DNA from: Chara braunii
Lineage: Eukaryota; Streptophyta; Charophyceae; Charales; Characeae
Length of the DNA stretch: 43,971 nucleotides
Direction of reading: 5' to 3'
NCBI GenBank assembly: GCA_003427395.1
Contig: BFEA01000029.1
Span: 79,912 to 123,882, forward strand
Below are positions 21,420 to 31,643 of the stretch, in pieces (within the stretch, counting starts at the first letter, position 1; each line of letters starts with the position of its first letter). Below the pieces are notes generated by a model that worked only from the letters and a program-made list of their open reading frames with translations, was not told where the DNA came from and did no database searches. Both the position numbers and the translations under genes were made by a program.

Positions 21420-21461
21420 GCAGTCTTGGGCAAAGTGTCTGGGCTGCTTAAAATTATAGGA
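21420..21461 (-). pseudogene. CCHC zinc knuckle of gag, degraded
   Basis: The minus strand encodes SYNFKQPRHFAQDCPLP. With the C-x2-C-x4-H-x4-C spacing of retroelement nucleocapsids, His and the last Cys are kept while the first two Cys are Ser and Phe. Confidence 0.7.
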
Positions 21462-21899
21462 TTATACTATTCCTTGTTACACAGCAGTCTCTTAAGTTAG
21501 AGGAGGAACAACTGATGTCTGAATATGAGATGCAACCAGCAACGAGTACAAAGGAGGAGATGGAGTGGTGCGTGGTGCTTTGGCGTGCGTACTTATTAGA
21601 TCCCGCATGACTTGTTCCCATTGGTCCATCTGCGACGTCTGACCCTGGATCAGATGATTCATCAATTCCACTTATCGGGAGGTAGCCGTATGAATCATGT
21701 GAGACAAATTAAGATTGGTGATGGACGTCGGCGCTGGTGATTGCGGTAAAACAGCAGTCACCGCGACCGTATTGGATGGAGTGGGAGAGGAGGGAGGAGA
21801 GACGACGGTGGAGGGAGCATGAGAGAGATGAATCAGTGATGGTTTGCCTCGGTTTTCAGGATCACGACGTTGGTAAAATCGCCCAATCGATCGGAATCA

Positions 21900-22466
21900 C
21901 GATCTCCGTTTTGCAGCCACGTCTTCTATCGTATCTACTATATCCTCCTCACCCTGATCAATATACTTACTCGTACCTTGTGAATCAAGCTCGAGTACTT
22001 TGGCGATGATCGTCTGCAGTTGAGTCGTTTTGAGAGAGACTTTCTTTTTCAGTTTTCCCTTTAAGACCGCGTTGCGAAGATGATCTATGAACTAATCTTG
22101 AGCAGCATTTTGTTCCCGTCCGGACTTGTCCAGAGCTATATGAAATTTATCCACAAGGCCTTGCAAGAGCTCTCCTGACTCTTAAGGGCATGTTTTCAAT
22201 ACAAACTATGCAGCATCCTCACTTACTTCATCAAATTTTGCCAAAAAGGTATTTTTTAGCGTATCCCAATCTACCCATTAGTGACGTTTAAACCAATCGT
22301 GCACAATATTTCTTACGAGCAAGGTGATGATGACTCGAGGTAGGTCAGTTGCTTCATAACCCTGCGTTTCCACTGCTTCGAGTCATGTCTTTGGATTAGT
22401 GTGGTTAGGATAGAATGAAAACGTAATTGAAATACTTACCATTACATGAGGAGTAGGCATATTAGC
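21900..22466 (-). pseudogene. gag capsid-like region
   Basis: Minus-strand translation gives NPKT, then stop, LEAVETQGYEATDLPRVIIT, HDWFKRH, then stop, WDTLKNTFLAKFDEV and DKFHIALDKSGREQNAAQD. The W..F...F pattern is that of the Retrotrans_gag family. At least four stops interrupt it. Confidence 0.75.
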
Positions 22467-22499
22467 GTTAGCACGAACTGCTCTCTTTCTTGTTTTTGT

Positions 22500-23800
22500 T
22501 AACCTATTTCGGGTGATGGGAGGAGGATTTATCTTCTTCGTTCGATCTAGTGCTCATTTTCCTGCCAACTCGTCTCACTATTATGAGAACCAACGCGTGC
22601 CAGCTCCAATATCAACCTCACGCCCTGTCCTGTCTTTCCGTCGGAGTGATAAATTATGCGGAATAGACCCTGAAATAACAAAAAAATGGGATGTGCTAAA
22701 GATTTTTGAGAATATCGAGTGTGAGGTCACAGACGGAACTGGAAGTCTCCGTGAGATTCCAGTTTTAGTGAGAAGGGACCATAGTCGCTCGGGAAAGAAA
22801 GGGTGTGCGTCATTTTAAATGTTCACTTGATACAAAAAAAAATATTTGTATGTCCATTCAGGCTACTCGTCGTCTTTTCGAACAAAAAGGTGAGGGTATA
22901 TACATAAGATCTCGCTTTCGAATTAAATCCCGACACCATTCGATACAGAGTTCGGAATCCAACGTGGATGGTCTCAGTCGGGTCTCTCTTTCTTTGTGTT
23001 TGTCCTCGCCACGTATCCGATAGTGGAACCCCTTCTTCCGGTAATGCGGTGCGGCGACCATCTCTACACAAAGTGTAAGGCCAGTGGGGCGCTACTGCCG
23101 TCCACGGGATGACAATCATGTCGTTCAAAGACAATAATAAAGATACGGGGGAAAGTGAATATCAATAATGACAAAACCAGCATCTAACGAACCCTGAACA
23201 CCTTGTTTTGGGAGGAAAATAATAGCGCCCGCCGATCTTCGCGACGGCCTTCCGCACGTCCCACTCACATACACGTGTTCTTTCCTCGTTATACGGGAAC
23301 GATCGCGATGAGGAAAGAGGAAGTCGGCGCCCAAACGAATTGGGATAGTCGATCCACATGGCATAAGCAAAACTGATTACGTAAGTCCACTCAACCAGTT
23401 ATTCAATAAAAGAAATAAACAGCCATTATGATAATACTACGTACTCTATTGCCTTTTGTCCATCAAGCAGACCAATCGAAAAACAAATGCGAGTTCGATC
23501 CAATTAAAACAACAATTATTTTCATTGAGTGAGTGGCGATCATGCATCCAAATAATCTCAGCAGAATCTCAGTTTAGTTAACCCAATCGATGCATATATG
23601 AAACATATCTCATATACACGAATCTTCAGTTGTCAAGGGACACATCAATAGAAAAGAAAAACGATGGGGTCACCCAGGTTTACTAGTCTTTTGAGATCAA
23701 CGATGCCCGCTCGTGCGAGATTCAATTAAATTCAACAGGGACGAGCGAGACCAGTGAAGCATCAGATAATTTTGGCATCCTTTAGGTAGACAAAATCAAA
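22500..23800. other. unassigned DNA, probable 5' part of the gypsy element
   Basis: No domain recognised on either strand. A few open frames of 65-103 codons (for example 22823-23134 minus) have no known motif. By position it would be the untranslated leader of the element. Confidence 0.4.
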
Positions 23801-23808
23801 GGAATGAG

Positions 23809-23825
23809 AGATAGATAGATAGATG

Positions 23826-23856
<31 letters not shown>

Positions 23857-23924
23857 GGATGGATGGATGGATGGATGGATGGATGAAAGTTGGATGGATG
23901 GATGGATGGATGGATGGATGGATG

Positions 23925-23994
<70 letters not shown>

Positions 23995-24074
23995 NNNNNN
24001 NNNNNNNNNNNNNNNNNNNNNNNNNNNNNNNNNNNNNNNNNNNNNNNNNNNNNNNNNNNNNNNNNNNNNNNNNN

Positions 24075-24124
<50 letters not shown>
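23809..24124. repeat. compound microsatellite (GATA)n(GGAT)n(GA)n with assembly gap
   Basis: GATA units run from 23809 to about 23857, GGAT units to about 23930 (with one GAAAGTT break near 23886), then GA from 23928 to 23994. The tract resumes as AG from 24075 to 24124. Bases 23995-24074 are 80 N, so the GA length is unknown. Confidence 0.97.
23995..24074. other. assembly gap, 80 N
   Basis: Eighty unresolved bases inside the GA microsatellite. Confidence 1.
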
Positions 24125-24128
<4 letters not shown>

Positions 24129-24927
24129 ACCGAAGAAATGGATTGAGAAGAGAGGGAGAAAACTTTGATCATAGAAACAAGCTTGAGGAGGAACAACCGG
24201 TTGTTCATCGTAGATGTAGCTTCTGACAACCAAAGGAAGAGAAATATGAAAATCAAGGCGCATCGGCTTTTTGCTTGCTGATAATGGCCCCCGCCCATGC
24301 AACCACTTGTACATACACACCCTTCTTACTCAGGTTCTGACGATCCCGAATGCCACCCCACCAACTCAACTTTTGCACCAACTTACCCAGATCCCGCAAT
24401 TCGTAGCGACCACCCGACGCACAACCTTAGATACACTGCAGTCAGCTTGTCGCGACTTTTCGACTCGCTATTTGCACATCCCCTAGCCACGACTTCCTTG
24501 AAGTTGGCAGATGGGTTGACAAAGCTTTTCGGATGCGCTTGCGGCTTTTATAGCTGTGAAAAGAGGAATAGAAGATGAGGAAGAGTGGGGTAGAGATAGG
24601 AGGAAGTGAAGAGAAAGTTTGGGTTAATCATCTGAGAAAGCTATATCGATCCTCGCGAGTTCCTTCGCAACCAATCAGATAAAAGCGTGTGGGGAGTGTC
24701 CCCTTCACACGATATCGTTTGACGGCTCGAATACCATGAGGGGGGGGAAATCAGTAGGGAGTTCCTGTATAGGGATGAAGTTGGGAAGGAGAAACGCGCG
24801 AAGAGTAGACGGAGCGGGACCAAGATTCAGTCGAGAAGAAGTGGGGGAGAAGCGTGAAGGGAGAGGGGATGGAAAACAGTTATGGGTGAAGGAGGAAAGA
24901 TGCGAAGAGGAGAAGGGTGAAAATGGC

Positions 24928-25458
24928 ATGGGTCATAGCGGAAAGTGGAGAAAACTTGCATGCATAGCACAGGTACAAATAATAAAAAGGGTTGGCTACA
25001 TCTCATCCATTTTGCTTTTAGAGCTAATTTAAGATTGAAAAATTCAAAAGCAATATCAACGCGTGGAATTGAGTAAGCGAAAATCCACTGTCTATCTAGC
25101 TTCTTACTAAAAATTCACGGATTTCTCAGGGGCGAGTGCGGGAACATCCACTTGCGAGAAAGGACACGTCAATGAGAGAAGAGCCCGTAATTTCCGGAGT
25201 TCCCAACTGCCGAACAAAATTCCTAGCGCGCTCGCTAAGGCGCGCATAATTCTTATATAGATGCATGGATTGGCAAAAAGAAATTGTAAAGAAGTCCAAA
25301 AGAAACATCGTCTTAAACATGAGAGGGTCTGGTTGGCCTGTGATTTTGTGCATTGAGATGATAGCAAAAAGAGGGATACCCCAAAAGCCCAAGAGATATT
25401 CGAAAAGGAAATACTCAGGACTTCAGGAGATCGTTCAGGTATGGAAGTTGGTACATCA
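24928..25458. repeat. LTR-like direct repeat B (531 bp)
   Basis: Partner of 12962-13498, same orientation, with TG at the start and CA at the end. Upstream (24830-24925) the plus strand is purine-rich. If that were a polypurine tract the LTRs would belong to a plus-strand element, which conflicts with the minus-strand pol; the purine run may be chance. Confidence 0.6.
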
Positions 25459-25696
25459 CACACCTACTCTGCGCGGGTGTAGTTCCTTTTTGCAATCATA
25501 GACACATTCATGACCATTGTGGCATCATCAGTCCAATCGTTCGACCATCCGGTACCGCTGTGTGAAAACCCATTGTCACCATACAGCGCATGCGAGTGAT
25601 CGAGGTGCGTGTGTCATACATCACGAGAAAGTTGTGGGCCCATATGACCCACCTTGTTTGCACGCTCTGTGTGGCGGCTATACACAAAAAGACTAT

Positions 25697-25868
25697 TTCA
25701 CGATCTCTGTTTGCAAGGTCCAGCCATGGCCTCAAAGAGAGACCTTTTCCTTCTTCCAAGATGACAACGGGTGACCATAAGGAAAACTACCTATTTCGTG
25801 AACATCTCCTTTTGCAAAGTCCCGGTTTGGCCTGAAGAGAGGCCTTTTTGTTATTCCAAGATGACGAG
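25697..25868. repeat. two-copy tandem duplication, about 100 bp
   Basis: 25697-25768 and 25796-25868 share TTTGCAA-GTCC, TGGCCT-AAGAGAG-CCTTTT and TTCCAAGATGAC. The copies differ at many sites, so the duplication is not recent. It sits just upstream of the U6 pseudogene. Confidence 0.75.
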
Positions 25869-25910
25869 GTGTGGACAAGGGTGCGGGACACTCTCTTGAA
25901 CATCGATGTG

Positions 25911-26006
25911 GTCCTTTGGGACATCCCTTAAACTTGGGACGATACGGAGAAGGAAGATTAGCATGGCCCCTGCGTAAGGATGACACACATAAATCAAGAA
26001 AAGGTC
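25911..26006 (+). pseudogene. U6 spliceosomal RNA retropseudogene
   Basis: The sequence from GTCCTTTGGGACATCC through GATACGGAGA, GATTAGCATGGCCCCTGCG, AAGGATGACAC and AAATCAAGAAAAGGTC follows U6 snRNA along its length. The invariant ACAGAGA box reads ACGGAGA, followed by three extra bases. No T-run terminator follows; instead there is an A-rich tail (26007-26032). A copy made by reverse transcription is the simplest explanation. ATGTG precedes it and recurs after the tail, a weak hint of target duplication. Confidence 0.85.
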
Positions 26007-26032
26007 AAAAAAAAAAAGTAAAAAAAAAAAGA
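26007..26032 (+). repeat. A-rich tail of the U6 copy
   Basis: Two A runs split by GT, directly after the U6 3' end. The following GAGGTCCTATGTTTGTG recurs after another poly(A) run at 36089-36105. Confidence 0.7.
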
Positions 26033-27830
26033 AGAGCTATGTGGTGAGGTCCTATGTTTGTGAGACAGAGACGCGGGCGCAGCGCTACCGGGAGTGCTAC
26101 GCCCCGCTCGAGTAGGCGCACCCGGTCCTAGCTAGCGCTTTCACGCTGGGGAAGAACGGTACGTGGCGGCGGCGATGGCGTGGTGAAGTGTCGTGATAGG
26201 ACCCGCGAGGAGAAAGGGGGGCTGCATGAAGGTTGGGCGCTGTCGGTGCGAATACCCTTAGCCCTGGTTTTTGCAAATGATAGAAAATAAGTTGATTTAA
26301 AGTTTAAGTATACCGTGCGAGGCGTGACGAAGTCTGTGGTTTATGTTGATTGAATGGTTGACTAGGGTAGAGAGTGTGTGGGCGCGCAGATTGAAGGCGC
26401 GCGTGATTTTTGTTACTTTTTTATGATTGTGAAAACCGACGTGATCGTCGACCAGATTTTATTATCTGATTAAACTAGGATTAAAAAAATGTTGTCTCTT
26501 GATTAGTGCGCTTGTCTATAGCTCGTGCGTACGTATAGAGGACGGCATCGACAACAATGTGATTTTTGTAAATGTTTCGGTAGACCTGCGAGTCACGCAG
26601 TATCCTTTTATTTAGGTGTCTATCAGAGCTAAACCTAGACTGAGGCCTAGTACTATTGGTTGCAGTGTCTGACCTCCAATAGGGACATTTAGGGATCGAG
26701 GTCAACAAGCGACAACATGGGAGCGGCGCGAAGGAACCGGGGAGTTGAGGGCCCGACGGGGCTATCCCCCTTGGTTTGCCGTCGGCGGCGTCAGAACGGT
26801 TCTAGTGGGCTCTTTTTCCTCGATTCGTCATATTCTAAAGATTAAAATTTTCTAAATAGTTTATTATTTAACGTAGTATTATTTTTAGTACTATGCCCCG
26901 ACGTTCCTTGACTCGGACGCGACGTCGGATTTAGGGGACGTCACGGCAAACAAGGACTGTGAGCACGAGTTTTCATTTGGTTGACCCACGACTCCCCACG
27001 TATTCGGGATGTTGGCGAAATTTCTTTATTCCACGGACTTGGGAATGCAGACTGCTGGAGGCCAACGTGCATGGGAATCTGCGGGAGATTTAGCCCCGAG
27101 GTGGAGGAACACCTACATGGCCGGGGCGGCTGCGGGTGCACTTTGTATTAAACCACTGTTGGCTGCGAGAGGTCTGGCGTATGCATGGCCTTGTGGCCCA
27201 AAGTACGGCGGGCTGCCCCCGAGCGTTGAGGGGCAAGCGTACAAGGGTCAGAGCCGCTGACTGCAGGAGGGGCCAAGGCTGTTCACGAGGGACCCTTTTC
27301 CCACTTCAACCTCCAAAAATCTCAGTCGAAGAGTTGCCACCGCCGAGATCCGCATTAGGGATGTTCCACCCTGGGCTATGCTACGGGTCTACAGCAGGCC
27401 TGTACCACGACTCAGTGGTAACTGACTGTGTGTAGACTGCCCGTCGGGGACCCGGAGAGGCGTGAGCTCTGCTCGGACCAGACAGGAGGAGACTTGGTGG
27501 AGGGCACCGTGCGTGTAATCGTTCGACGGGCTCGGGTAATAGGAGCGAATGACAATCGAACCGTCAAAGTAGCAAGCTCCCGCAAGACAACCGGCACTGC
27601 TGAGGCGACCTGTCTGCACTTCTGTGCGATTGTGCGATACCATGACGGTGAAAGTAAAGAGAAGCAGCGGAGCGGGCAGCAGGAAGGGGAGCAGACTGAA
27701 CCTGGACGAGGGCTACGCCGGGTGCTTGCAGGGAATGAGTAGCCAACTCACACAGAGTATAATGGAACCGATTGAGAAGGGATAGAGTAGGAGAGGATCC
27801 TAAGACGCAGACGGAGAGTGGCAAGAAGCA
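26033..27830. other. unassigned DNA
   Basis: No recognisable gene, RNA or element. Open frames of 60-104 codons overlap on both strands near 27010-27830 in GC-richer sequence, which by itself makes chance frames longer. Confidence 0.4.
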
Positions 27831-27929
27831 GTGAATTTAGGGAAGAGGCAAGCGAACCTGGACAACATGTTGCACGAGGTACATGCAGGGCAGAGTAGAA
27901 GGCAACGAAGCAGCGAACGGGGTGAGAGA

Positions 27930-28515
27930 CAAATTTGGGGTTCTGGGCCAGGGCGAACCCACTCGACAGGTCAGTTTGGCAGGAGAGTGATTAGGATAGG
28001 GGTTAGTACGAGAGTAACGTGCGCTGGGATGGAGAAGGCGGAGAAGGAGAGTGAGAGGCGATGGCAAAAAGTGAACTACTTGCCCGATCCTTGACGGAAT
28101 CAGGCAAAGTAAGAGTCGGATTCGATATTTTTGGGATGGGCGAATCCAAAAATCGAAGTTAGTTCTAGCTAAAAATTTGTAGATGAGGCGCGACTAAGAA
28201 AACAGGGCGCACGGGTTGTCTAAGAGAGAAGGTATGGTGAGGGAGAGGACTGGTAGCGCACTCGATTCATAACAGAATCGGACGCGGAAGGAGGCGATCC
28301 GGGGGTTTTCGAGGCGGGCGACCCCGGATCCAGAGTCGGATTAATATGAGAGTTAGCGTTAGAGGAGTTAGGAAGGAGAAGTAGTGAGTGGGCTATGGCG
28401 GAAGGGAAAAGCGGGAACGAGGAGAATGAAATCTGCATAACTCGCTCGTTCCTCAACGAAAACGAGCGAGTGAAGATCGGATTTTGGGGTATTCAGGCAG
28501 GGCAAATCCGATTAT
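27930..28515 (+). repeat. tandem array of paired hairpins, period about 180 bp
   Basis: Each unit has hairpin 1 then hairpin 2. Hairpin 1: TTGCCCGAT/AATCAGGCAA (28080, 28098), CGATTC/GAATCG (28263, 28275), CTCGCTCGTT/AACGAGCGAG (28441, 28461). Hairpin 2: GGGTTC/GAACCC (27938, 27955), GGATTC/GAATCC (28118, 28142), GATCCGGGG/CCCCGGATC (28296, 28322), ATCGGATTT/AAATCCGAT (28476, 28504). Arms differ in every unit yet stay complementary. The loop before the right arm of hairpin 2 keeps a GGG-rich core ending GGGC. Linkers share words such as TATGGCGG-GGCAAAA. Strand of function unknown. Confidence 0.8.
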
Positions 28516-28814
28516 GTGGTTAAATTGGCAAGATACTGAGTGATTTTACCGCTGCATGAGTAGAAAGCTACGCGGATATGGAGGTATGGCGGGGGCAAAA
28601 AGACAGCACCTCGCGCGATATTTGATAAAAACGACTTTATGAAGAGACGGGCTGATGATTTTTTTTGGTGCCACGTTCGACTGTAAGCCTAGATCGACGA
28701 AGAAGTGGACGAATCTTGGTGGCCAGTATGCATGAGCTGCGCCCGGAGAGGGAGGGTGGCAAGGTGTCGATGCACCTAGCCTCGTTTTAGCGAAAGATTC
28801 ATTCTTTTTTTTTT

Positions 28815-30380
28815 TTTTGCCTGTTTTTTCTTTATAGGAGCAACGTCAGGTTGGCCACGAGGTTTGGAGACTTACCTGTTGGCCGGTGCGTTGCTCATAC
28901 CAAGAGGTGGATTTGGTTGCATGCCAGCGGAAGATTCCTTCGATGTTGTGGTCAAGACGGTTGCTTCCGCGGATGGTTTTCGTTGTTAGTTTCCTGATAA
29001 GAAGTATCTACCGCCATTTCATCATGGTTTTCCCCCTGTTTCTTGTAGTTGCTGGGTCGTTCCCGTAGGCGGTCGATCGTTTTCAATCTAAATAAGAATG
29101 ATCGTCTTCATGGTAAAATATTTTCCTTTCACTGTAGTCGAGATTGTCGTACCCCATGATGCTGTTGAATCCCGACCTATGGCCACGGCATGGTGTGTCT
29201 AAAGGAATGAAAAAAATTTGAATGGGAGTTCTACTTTGGCCTAATAGGGAGTATGCAAAGGGCGAAGTAGAAGTAGGGGAGTGAGGGGCGAGATCAGTTT
29301 GCCAACGACATATAGCCTGAGGAAGGAGCAATGAAGGGCTCGATCCCACTTTGAAAATGGGCTATTTTACTGTGGGAAGACCTACCTGTTAAAACCGAGG
29401 AGTTGCCATTGCTGTTGAGGGAGGTAACGGGTAGCGAGCGGCGAAAGTTGCAGACTTGCCTACGAAACGTACACTGACCATCAAGCCACCGCCAACAAAG
29501 TAAAGCTGACCGTTGAATTTGCCGAACTGACTGATTGACCAGTGCGTTATGTCCCATACCAGGTGGCCGATGGAGGTAGCGATAGGCAAGTTGCGCAAGT
29601 TGTACGATTGCAGGCCCACCTCTCCTACAGCAGTATCATTCGCTGCTGAGTGAAGTGCTGACAAATCAGCCACATGGGATAAATCAAGTTGCCGATTGAT
29701 GTGTTATGCATCCTATCATATGACGTGGAGGGAGGAGTATCACAGGCTTGTGGGTTTACCGCTGATCGTTGCACTTGGAACTGCAGGCACTATGAAGTGA
29801 TTGTGATTGTTGAAGGGGAGATTATTGTTGTGACCTGAAGAATCGTCGGATGGTCAACGACAGATGGTCGGGTTTCATTTTGACACACTGTTGCGTGTTA
29901 TGACCGCCATTGCAGGGTCCTCAGGCGTACGAAGATTATAAGGCTCTCTCCTGCGAGTCTGGGTGAACCCCTCTTGTATCTGAGAGGCTCAATGACATCT
30001 AATTCTGCCCTTCTTACTCTAAGTCTAGTTTTTTGGTTTTGAAAGGAAGGCGGCAGGCGGGATTGCAACCCGTAGGACCACAACGAAATTTTGTAGGGAG
30101 TCATCCCACCGATTGCAGAAGCTCTGCCGAAACTCAGGAGGAGTTATGGAGGCAAGGAACTGAGAGGTAACCTTTCATCTCCTTCTATAAGCCCAGTTAC
30201 AACCCTTAAACTGCACCCCTTGCTATGTTTTGACTGAATATACTGTGTGTATCTCTTATTTCTTTTAGTTTGACTTTCAGGACACAACCCAGACTAAATA
30301 AAGGAATGTGTGTGCAATGCAATTTCAGTTTTTGGTTGTCTGACTGAAAGCAGATTGTGGGGTTGTATATGGGGGAAGGA
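28815..30380. other. unassigned DNA
   Basis: No family recognised. AATAAA occurs near 30297 in a T-rich context, but no transcript can be inferred. The right end of this stretch abuts the adapter sequence, so its linkage to what follows is unsafe. Confidence 0.4.
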
Positions 30381-30387
30381 TGGGAGT

Positions 30388-30425
30388 CTGTCTCTTATAC
30401 ACATCTAGATGTGTATAAGAGACAG
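30388..30425. other. Nextera mate-pair junction adapter (sequencing artefact)
   Basis: Bases 30388-30406 are the 19-bp Tn5 mosaic end CTGTCTCTTATACACATCT, and 30407-30425 its exact reverse complement. The joined 38-mer is the Nextera mate-pair circularisation junction. Translated on the minus strand it gives the well-known contaminant peptide SYTHLDVYKRQ. It is not biological sequence. Confidence 0.98.
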
Positions 30426-30488
30426 GGTTGGGAGTGTCTCCAAAGTTTGGAGGGCCCAGTGCTATGTTTATTTTGGATTGCCTGAAGG

Positions 30489-30870
30489 ACCAGACAGGTT
30501 CCCATAAGTTTGAGTAGTCTGGTTGCTTTGACTTGCGAGGGCTGAATGTGATTGCCTTTTTAGGGACCAAACATTTTTTCATAAGCTTGGATGACTTGGT
30601 CGCCTGTTTTTCTTTGGGGTTTTCTATATGCTTATTTGGTTTCTGAAGGAGGGTTGCGCATTTTTCCATAAGTTTGGATGACTCTGACCCTCTTTGTTTC
30701 ATTCTGAGGGAGATTTTGGACGACAGATCGGACAGGTTCCCATAAGTTTGGGAGGTCTAGTCTGAAGCCACGCACATGCTAGAATTAGAAGGTAAAACTT
30801 GTTTATATTTTATATTATATTACTTATTAACAGACAAGTCAGACATTTTTTCATAAGTTTGGATGATCAT
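30489..30870 (+). repeat. hairpin array H1, copy 2: five units
   Basis: The core reads ACATTTTTTCATAAGTTTGGATGA or AGGTTCCCATAAGTTTG. Complementary arms: ACCAGAC/GTCTGGT (30489, 30517), GACCAA/TTGGTC (30565, 30596), GAGGGT/ACCCTC (30649, 30687). The unit near 30727 pairs weakly (CAGA..GAC/GTC..TCTG) and the one near 30840 does not. Confidence 0.8.
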
Positions 30871-31093
30871 TGAGTTTGGGATGGTGAGAGTACTTACCTT
30901 TGTGGTTTGGTCTGCATGAGACTGAGTGCGACTACTACTTAGTCTGAGTTTCAGTTTGATAGGTAGTTGCTTTAGTTGCTCGCTACATACTAGAGTCATA
31001 GGAGTTCATTTCAATTCCTGCATTTTTTTAGCTAAGTTTATTTTTACTTAGGTCGATTTCTGCATTTTCTGGGATCATCTATTATACTTGGTC

Positions 31094-31643
31094 TTGTATA
31101 AATCTTGGCAAGTCACTTTCTTTACGGGAAGCGCTGCCGAAATTTCTACAAAACCAAGGAGTTAGTTAGATTTTGTCTTTTTCAGGGTCCAACTTTCTGA
31201 CTTTTTGGCTTAGTAAAAATTTGAAAAACCTCCTTTTCTAAAGGGAGTGCTGCCCAAATTTTTACTAATTCAGGGCGTTGGACAAAATTAGACCTCAAAA
31301 ATTCAAAAGTCATTTTAGATTCTGGACTTACCTTTGTATAAATCTCTTAATAACACTTTTTCTACGGGAAGCGCTGCCGAAATTTCTACAAAGCTAAGGA
31401 GTTAGTTAAAATTTGTCTTAAAGTCAAACTCAAGTTTAGCTTTTGAGTTCCTATCTGACTTAGTATAAATTTGAGAAGTCTACCCTTCTAAAGGAGGTGT
31501 CGTCCAAATTTTTATTAATTCAGGGAGTTAGACAAAATTTGACTTTCCAAAATTAGAGATTGTCTTTTGTTTTCATATTTGAGTTGTTATAAATTTTGAG
31601 AAGGCAGTTCTCCTACGAGAAGCGCTGCCGAAATTGTCTTAGT
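31094..31643 (+). repeat. hairpin array H2, copy 2: five units of about 120 bp
   Basis: Units start at 31094, 31210, 31333, 31460 and about 31583. The arms of unit 2 are perfect over 14 bp: TTAGTAAAAATTTG (31210-31223) and CAAATTTTTACTAA (31255-31268). Unit 3 has TTTGTATAAATCTC with GAAATTTCTACAAA; unit 4 TTAGTATAAATTTG with CAAATTTTTATTAA. The loop keeps TTCTACGGGAAGCGCTGCC in odd units and TTCTAAAGGGAGTGCTGCC-like in even ones, so there is a dimeric higher order. After each right arm comes AGGAGTTAG-like sequence. Confidence 0.85.

Larger units (their letters stand above)
12962..25458 (-). mobile_element. degenerate Ty3/gypsy LTR retrotransposon (about 12.5 kb)
   Basis: On the minus strand, from high to low coordinates, the order is gag, CCHC knuckle, aspartic protease, reverse transcriptase, RNase H and integrase. 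Integrase last is the Ty3/gypsy order rather than Ty1/copia. LTR-like direct repeats lie at both ends. All domains carry stops, frameshifts or lost key residues, so it is dead. Roughly 18% divergence between the repeats suggests an old insertion. I could not identify a primer-binding site beside repeat B or a polypurine tract beside repeat A, so the boundaries are less certain than the coding part. Confidence 0.75.

Noticed and set aside
23762-24320. Long open frames of 174-178 codons on the minus strand (Ser-Leu, Ile-His-Pro-Ser repeats)
   Set aside because: Entirely due to GA, GGAT and GATA microsatellites and an N gap.
27930-28515. CRISPR-like array
   Set aside because: Regular repeats with variable segments, but the variable parts are paired stem arms, not unique spacers between identical repeats, and the context is eukaryotic.
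30325-30702. 125-codon minus-strand frame containing SYTHLDVYKRQ
   Set aside because: Crosses the sequencing adapter; the peptide is a known contaminant.
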